Shown here: positions 60,124 to 64,000 of the stretch, piece after piece
Layout of the letters: every line of letters begins with the position of its first letter
Numbering within the stretch: the stretch's first letter is position 1
NCBI RefSeq assembly: GCF_000430805.1
Contig: NZ_AUMS01000004.1
Location: forward strand, 248,001-312,000
Length of the DNA: 64,000 nucleotides
Reading direction: 5' to 3'
Source of the DNA: Chitinilyticum aquatile DSM 21506
GTDB lineage: Bacteria > Pseudomonadota > Gammaproteobacteria > Burkholderiales > Chitinibacteraceae
Position numbers and translations under genes: made by a program
The notes under the pieces: generated by a model
What the model was told of the DNA's origin: nothing
Database searches by the model: none
Seen by the model: the letters and a program-made list of their open reading frames with translations, nothing else

Positions 60124-60505
60124 AAAAACTGCCTTTACGCTGGAGCAATTCCTCAATGCCTGCGGTCTGCCCGACGGACCGGCGCGCACCGCAATCGAAG
60201 CGCGGCTGGTTGATTATCTGCAGCAGGGCCAGCCGAAAAAGGACTATGTGGTGTATCACGCGCAGCAGCTGAGCTGTTATCACGCTGGCGTACAGAAAAA
60301 GTATTTCCCGGTATCTGAAGCCACCAGGACGCTGGTGATCTGGACCGACGGCAGGCAGATTTCGCGGCTCGATGGTGCTGCGTTCGCCAACAATGGCCAG
60401 CTGGTGATGCTGGGGGCGGCGGGGCTGGGGATCAGCAGTGCGGCCGCAGCGCGCCAGAAGGAGAAGAACAGCAACAACAATAACAATAATAACAACAACG
60501 GCTAG
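60104..60505 (+). CDS. 133-residue protein with poly-asparagine C-terminus, possible radical SAM substrate
   Basis: The N-terminal part (1-85) is a compact soluble domain: LEQFLNACGLPDGPARTAIE, YVVYHAQQLSCYHAGVQKKY. A hydrophobic Gly/Ala stretch (GQLVMLGAAGLGISSAAAA) follows, then a basic RQKEKNS and nine Asn before a final Gly. The Asn codons are mixed (AAC and AAT), arguing for selection of the residue and against replication slippage alone. The gene overlaps the radical SAM gene by 20 bases, so they are made together. Possible roles: modified peptide precursor with its core in the tail, or accessory protein. I do not recognise the family. Confidence 0.75.
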   Translation: MATATLEKTAFTLEQFLNACGLPDGPARTAIEARLVDYLQQGQPKKDYVVYHAQQLSCYHAGVQKKYFPVSEATRTLVIWTDGRQISRLDGAAFANNGQLVMLGAAGLGISSAAAARQKEKNSNNNNNNNNNG

Positions 60506-60565
60506 GGTATAAACCCATAGCGATTAACATACAAGGGTTTTGATTGCATGGGTGGTGATGTATAT
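60505..60565. repeat. Diverged copy of the palindrome family after the Asn-tailed gene
   Basis: Begins GGGTATAAACCCATAGCGAT, whose first G is the last base of the stop codon TAG, and ends ATGTATAT. ACCCAT..GCGATTAA pairs with TTGATTGCATGGGT. The copy is longer and less regular than the others, with a large loop. Confidence 0.55.
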
Positions 60566-60610
60566 GGTTGTGGATTGCCGGGTGTTCCGGCGGTTTGCTC
60601 GGGAGCAGGC

Positions 60611-61480
60611 ATGCGAATTGACCATCATATCCACGGCATCCGCCACGCTCGGTGCTTTGTCCTTCTGTTGTTCTGCCTGTTGCTGACCGCATGTGTATCC
60701 AGTCCGTTCTATCATCCTGACCGCGTTAGCTACAGCACGCCGGCGGAGGCGGGGCTGCCGTTCGAGCGGGTCAGCTTTGTCAGCCGCGACGGCACATCCC
60801 TGAGTGGCTGGTTCATTCCGGCCGTGGGTGTGGCAGACTCGCGCGCCGCCAAGGGCACCGTGGTCCATTTTCACGGTAATGCACAGAACATGACGGCGCA
60901 CTGGCGGTTTGTCGGCTGGCTGCCCGCGCAGGGCTACAACGTGTTCGTCTTTGATTACCGCGGCTACGGCCTTTCGCAGGGCAGTCCGGAGCCCAAAGGG
61001 GTCTTCGATGATGCCAATGCAGCGCTGGATTACGTGCGCACGCGCAAGGATGTCGATCCGGAGCGTCTGCTGGTGCTGGGCCAGAGCCTGGGCGGCACCA
61101 ATGCGATTGCCGCCGTTGGCGCGGGCAATCGGGCCGGTATCAGGGCGATGGTGATCGAAGCAACCTTCAGTTCGTATTCGGCGATTGCCAACGACAAGGT
61201 TGCCGGCTCCGGTGCGCTGGTGGATGACAGCTACAGCGCCGATCGCTACATCGGCAAGCTGGCGCCGATTCCGCTGCTGCTGATTCATGGTACGCAGGAC
61301 CAGATCATTCCCTACGGGCACAGCACAACCCTGTTTGCTCTGGCGCAGGAGCCGAAAACCATGATCACGGTGGAAGGCGGCAGACATATTGATGCCTTTT
61401 CCCTGCGGCACGGAAACCGCTACCAGACTGCCGTGCTGGATTTCTATGCGGCAGCGCTGGCTGCTGCGCCGGCCAGATAA
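60611..61480 (+). CDS. Lipoprotein alpha/beta hydrolase
   Basis: A 289-residue hydrolase. The N-terminal signal ends in the lipobox LLLTAC (about residue 28), predicting a lipid-anchored periplasmic enzyme. The fold shows VVHFHGNAQNMTAHW (oxyanion region), VFVFDYRGYGLSQGSP, the nucleophile elbow LVLGQSLGGTNAIA (G-Q-S-L-G), an Asp in LLIHGTQDQIIPYGHS and the last His in VEGGRHIDAF. It resembles the BEM46/YfhR group. The ATG at 60611 has GGGAG at 6 bases; upstream codons lie in the palindromic element. Substrate unknown. Confidence 0.87.
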   Translation: MRIDHHIHGIRHARCFVLLLFCLLLTACVSSPFYHPDRVSYSTPAEAGLPFERVSFVSRDGTSLSGWFIPAVGVADSRAAKGTVVHFHGNAQNMTAHWRFVGWLPAQGYNVFVFDYRGYGLSQGSPEPKGVFDDANAALDYVRTRKDVDPERLLVLGQSLGGTNAIAAVGAGNRAGIRAMVIEATFSSYSAIANDKVAGSGALVDDSYSADRYIGKLAPIPLLLIHGTQDQIIPYGHSTTLFALAQEPKTMITVEGGRHIDAFSLRHGNRYQTAVLDFYAAALAAAPAR

Positions 61481-61498
61481 GTCTCTATGGCTGCCTGA

Positions 61499-62029
61499 TT
61501 ACAGGCCCGTGTTGATGACCACCACCCTGGCCTGTTTCCCGCGCAGTTCTGCCCACACCACACCGTCGCCAAACATGGCCTGGCCATTGCGGCAGAAGAC
61601 GGCAGCGGGCTCGGCCTTGCCGATGGCTGCGATGACCGGCCCCGTGAAAACCTGCGCAAAATTCTTGCGCAGCGCAGCATCGTCGCGCATGCTACGGACC
61701 TTACCGCCGTTCACGCGCAAGGGGTAGGCAATCGTCGCGGTCAGTGCATCCTGCTTGCCTTGGCGTGCCGCATCACGGAGCACGGTAAAGAGGCTCTGAT
61801 AGGCCGCGAAACTGCCGGCATCACAGACGGATTCACCGGCAAGCTGGCCTTGCGCATCCAGCAGGGTGACCTGATCGCCCTGCGGGCCCGTTTTGACGAT
61901 GGTTTTGCCGCTGCTGTAGCTTATGGTTTCAGGTGCTTTATTGGCAGCCAGCGCCGGCGTGGCAAGCAGAACACCCGCAAACAGAAGGGCGGCGGCAGAG
62001 TGCTGCGCAATTTGAACGGATTTGTTCAT
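61499..62029 (-). CDS. Exported protein of unknown function
   Basis: A 176-residue protein with a signal peptide (hydrophobic 11-25, cleavage after ALA, about residue 29). The mature part has two Cys (VCDAGSF, VFCRNGQ) that could form a disulfide, and a region KQDALTATIAYPLRVNGGKV then MRDDAALRKNFAQVFTGPV. The latter is like periplasmic proteins that assess import or binding, with an NTF2-like feel. GGAG lies 8 bases before the ATG at 62029. It is convergent with the lipoprotein hydrolase gene. I cannot name the family. Confidence 0.72.
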   Translation of the reverse strand: MNKSVQIAQHSAAALLFAGVLLATPALAANKAPETISYSSGKTIVKTGPQGDQVTLLDAQGQLAGESVCDAGSFAAYQSLFTVLRDAARQGKQDALTATIAYPLRVNGGKVRSMRDDAALRKNFAQVFTGPVIAAIGKAEPAAVFCRNGQAMFGDGVVWAELRGKQARVVVINTGL

Positions 62030-62200
62030 TGTGTTCTCCTGCTTCGGTTGATCGTTGTTTGCCGCTTTCAGCCTGATCATCGTAGTTGAAAAAACCGTGG
62101 CTTGTGCCCGATTGCGTGCTGGTTCGCTGCTGCGACCGAACGCATCAAGGCGCCGGTGCAATAGCCAGTTCCTTTCACGGGCAGGGCGAAAACGGCGCGA

Positions 62201-63100
62201 TCAGTTCAGCGCGCCGTTTTCGCGCAGCGCCTGCGCCATGAAATCGACAAAGGAGCGCACCTTGGCCGAGCCGTGGCGGCCTTCGCGGTGGACGATGTGG
62301 ATCGGGATTGGCGCGGTCTCGAATTCGCCGAGCACGGTTTTCAATTCGCCGCTTTGCAGGTGGGCCGCCACCTGATACGACAGCAGGCGCGTGATGCCGG
62401 CGCCGTTGCGCACCGCGGCAATGGCGCCGTCGTTACTGGTCACGGTCAGGCGCGGCTTGATGCGGATGGTCTTGCTGTTGTCGCCCTCGCCGAATTTCCA
62501 TTCCACCGAGGGTGTTACGCCGCTGGCGGCGACGATCTGGTGGCGGTGCAGATCATCCGGCGTCGCCGGGATGCCGTGCTGCGCCAGATAATCGGGTGAG
62601 GCGCACAGCACGCGGCGCACCTGGCCGACACGGATCGCGCGCATGCTGCTGTCCTGCAGATTGCCGATGCGGATGCCGACGTCGATGCCTTCTTCCAGCA
62701 TGTTCACCACCCGATCGAGAAACAGCGCCGACACATCGACATCCGGATAGCGCTGCAGAAAGCGCACCACCTGCGGCATGACGAACAACTGGCCAAACAG
62801 CACCGGCGCGGTGATGGCCAGATGGCCGCGCGGCTCGGCATTGATGCCGGCGGCGGCTTCGTCGGCTTCCTGCAGCTCGGCGAGGATGCGCCGCGCATCA
62901 TCCAGATAGCGCTGGCCGGCATCGGTGACGCGCACATAGCGCGTGGTGCGGTTGAGCAGCTTTACACCCAGATCTTCCTCCAGCGCGGCCACGGCGCGGG
63001 TGACGGCGGGCGGCGACAGCGCCAGCTTGCGCGCGGCGGCGGCAAAGCTCTCGGTTTCGGCCACGGCTACATAGACGGTCATCTGGTGAAAGCGGTCCAT
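62201..63100 (-). CDS. LysR family transcriptional regulator
   Basis: A 299-residue regulator. The winged helix-turn-helix reads TVYVAVAETESFAAAARKLA then LSPPAVTRAVAALEEDLGVK and LLNRTTRYVRVTDAGQRYL. The effector-binding domain begins at GHLAITAPVLFGQL. Length and layout are standard. The start at 63100 gives the usual MDRFHQMTVYVAV opening. It is divergent from an AhpD/CMD-like gene across 127 bases and probably controls it. Sequence style is of the group that often regulates peroxidase or quinone-oxidoreductase genes, but the ligand is unknown. Confidence 0.93.
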   Translation of the reverse strand: MDRFHQMTVYVAVAETESFAAAARKLALSPPAVTRAVAALEEDLGVKLLNRTTRYVRVTDAGQRYLDDARRILAELQEADEAAAGINAEPRGHLAITAPVLFGQLFVMPQVVRFLQRYPDVDVSALFLDRVVNMLEEGIDVGIRIGNLQDSSMRAIRVGQVRRVLCASPDYLAQHGIPATPDDLHRHQIVAASGVTPSVEWKFGEGDNSKTIRIKPRLTVTSNDGAIAAVRNGAGITRLLSYQVAAHLQSGELKTVLGEFETAPIPIHIVHREGRHGSAKVRSFVDFMAQALRENGALN

Positions 63101-63103
63101 TGC

Positions 63104-63123
63104 ATTATTCCGTTTTGGGTAAT
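63104..63123. promoter_or_regulatory. Candidate LysR-type operator
   Basis: ATTA and TAAT half-sites separated by 12 bases (with inner TTCC/GGG partial symmetry), starting 4 bases upstream of the LysR start codon, in the divergent promoter region. Position fits autoregulation; the sequence match is weak. Confidence 0.35.
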
Positions 63124-63227
63124 GATTTATTGTGTTTGATGTGGATTCTTCTTTCAAGTGGATTTGTCCAGAATGCACTCATTCGCTCAACACCGAGCGA
63201 AACCACCCAACCACCAAGGACCACATC

Positions 63228-63764
63228 ATGAGCCGTATCTCTCTCGTTACCGCTGACACCGCTACCGCCGAACAACAGGCACTATTCGACGCCATTCACG
63301 CCCAGCTGGGCATCGTGCCGAACTTCCTGAAGATTTTCGCCAATTCGCCGGCGGCACTGCGCGCCTTCCTCGGCCTGCACGGCATTGCCAAGGAAGGCAG
63401 CCTGGACGTGCAAACCCGCGAGCGCATCGCCCTGGCGCTGGCGCAGCAGAATTCCTGCGAATACTGCCTGTCGGCGCACACCGCCATCGGCAAGGGCGCG
63501 GGCCTGAACGGTGACGAAATTGCCGCCAACCGCGCCGGCACCAGCCAGGACGCCAAGGCCGCCATCGCCGTGAAGCTGGCGCGTTCGCTGGCCGAACACA
63601 AGGGCGAGATCACCACCGCCGAGCTGATCGAGGCGCGCAATGCCGGCTTCAGCGACGCCGACATCGTCGAAATCATCACTCACGTCGGCATGAACCTGCT
63701 GACCAACATTCTGGGCAAGGCCAGCCGCGTGGAAATCGATTTCCCCAAGGTGGCTCTGGCCTAA
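63228..63764 (+). CDS. Carboxymuconolactone decarboxylase/AhpD-like peroxidase-related protein
   Basis: A 178-residue protein of the AhpD-like fold. It has the redox motif NSCEYCLSAHTAIGKGAGL (C-x-x-C with downstream His) and the family opening ALFDAIHAQLGIVPNFLKIF. The C-terminal part, IVEIITHVGMNLLTNILGKA, is typical of CMD-domain proteins. They are often hydroperoxidases or thiol-disulfide enzymes. The ATG at 63228 gives the normal length. Divergent regulation by the LysR gene upstream is likely. The next gene begins 100 bases downstream on the same strand. Confidence 0.9.
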   Translation: MSRISLVTADTATAEQQALFDAIHAQLGIVPNFLKIFANSPAALRAFLGLHGIAKEGSLDVQTRERIALALAQQNSCEYCLSAHTAIGKGAGLNGDEIAANRAGTSQDAKAAIAVKLARSLAEHKGEITTAELIEARNAGFSDADIVEIITHVGMNLLTNILGKASRVEIDFPKVALA

Positions 63765-63864
63765 TACCCGGCAACCCATGCGTCCGGCGCGAAGGCGCCG
63801 GGCAGCTTGCACCGCAGTACCCTGTTTTTCTTGCTTCATTAACACATTGCCAAGGAATTTCATC

Positions 63865-64000
63865 ATGCTGAACGTACGCACTTCCATTCTTGCTGCCCTC
63901 ATTTCCGGTTTCGCTGCGCTGGCCGTCGTGCCGGGCACCGCACTGGCCTACGACGAAAACTCGACCGCTGCGGTCAATGTCGACGCACAGGGCGTGGGCC
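63865..64000 (+). CDS. Exported protein, N-terminus only (right window edge)
   Basis: Forty-five codons are visible. A signal peptide (MLNVRTSILAALISGFAALA, likely cleavage after TALA near residue 28) is followed by mature YDENSTAAVNVDAQGVG. The AVNVDAQGV start resembles exported YHS-domain proteins, but the diagnostic part lies beyond the window, so that is a guess. AAGGA lies about 9 bases before the ATG. Same strand as the AhpD-like gene and possibly cotranscribed. Confidence 0.6.
   Translation, partial: MLNVRTSILAALISGFAALAVVPGTALAYDENSTAAVNVDAQGVG

Noticed and set aside
60450..60505. The AAC/AAT run as a simple-sequence repeat or sequencing artefact
   Set aside because: The run is in frame, uses mixed Asn codons, is preceded by a sensible coding sequence and followed by Gly and a stop, so it is treated as coding.

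Overview
The window is a stretch of bacterial chromosome with high GC and dense coding. The gene set (TolQRAB-Pal-CpoB, RuvAB, PtsG plus a fused EIIA-HPr-EI, ZapA with 6S RNA and 5-FTHF cyclo-ligase, QueC/QueE, MipA/OmpV, flotillin with a PspA homologue) points to a Gram-negative proteobacterium. A betaproteobacterium of the Neisseriales (Chitinibacter/Silvimonas-like) is my best guess, made from protein style only and not by search. I see no rRNA, tRNA, insertion sequence, prophage or CRISPR array.

Layout. 1-4.1 kb (minus): mnmG (cut by the left edge), polyphosphate glucokinase, a DUF4124 protein and pyrE, divergent from exonuclease III. 5.1-10.1 kb: AmpG-like permease, a small unknown protein, a GNAT, a possible small RNA, an SDR/LysR divergent pair and a SleB-type hydrolase. 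10.4-16.0 kb (minus): a sugar PTS locus with PtsG carrying an extra degenerate IIB domain, a free-standing degenerate IIB, the EIIA-HPr-EI fusion and a separate HPr. 16.2-18.5 kb (minus): 5-FTHF cyclo-ligase, 6S RNA, zapA, a ZapB-like coiled coil and rbgA. 18.5-27.3 kb (plus): a TlpA thioredoxin, ruvA, a PAP2 phosphatase, ruvB and the complete tol-pal operon; two intergenic regions here carry matching DnaA-box modules. 27.4-34.9 kb: queE, a two-component system with MipA, an AraC regulator, a ClC channel, queC and phhB. 35-45.4 kb: hydrolase, P-type ATPase, Na+/H+ antiporter-like protein, a DapB-like protein divergent from an alanine/glycine symporter, and a 675-residue multi-acetyltransferase fusion.

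45.5-60.5 kb is the most unusual part. A nine-gene minus-strand island encodes YjfI (DUF2170), PspA, a ribbon-helix-helix-like protein, a membrane zinc-ribbon protein, a YqiJ/NfeD-like protein, a YqiK-type flotillin, a TFIIB-type zinc-ribbon protein, a small membrane protein and a 1751-residue AAA ATPase. It has one clear promoter, overlapped by repeated GACAT half-sites. It looks like a membrane-integrity system in which a very large ATPase works with PspA and flotillin. Divergent from it, after rlmF, lie a small membrane protein, a radical SAM/SPASM enzyme and a 133-residue protein ending in nine asparagines. These three genes overlap one another and may form an undescribed peptide-modification cassette.

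60.6-64 kb: a lipoprotein hydrolase, a secreted protein, a LysR regulator divergent from an AhpD-like protein, and the start of an exported protein at the right edge.

A second feature of the whole window is a family of about ten long palindromes that begin GTATAT or GGGTAT and end ATATAC or ATACCC. They lie at 3' ends of genes, and the stem sequence changes between copies while pairing is kept. Several touch or supply the stop codon of the gene before them.
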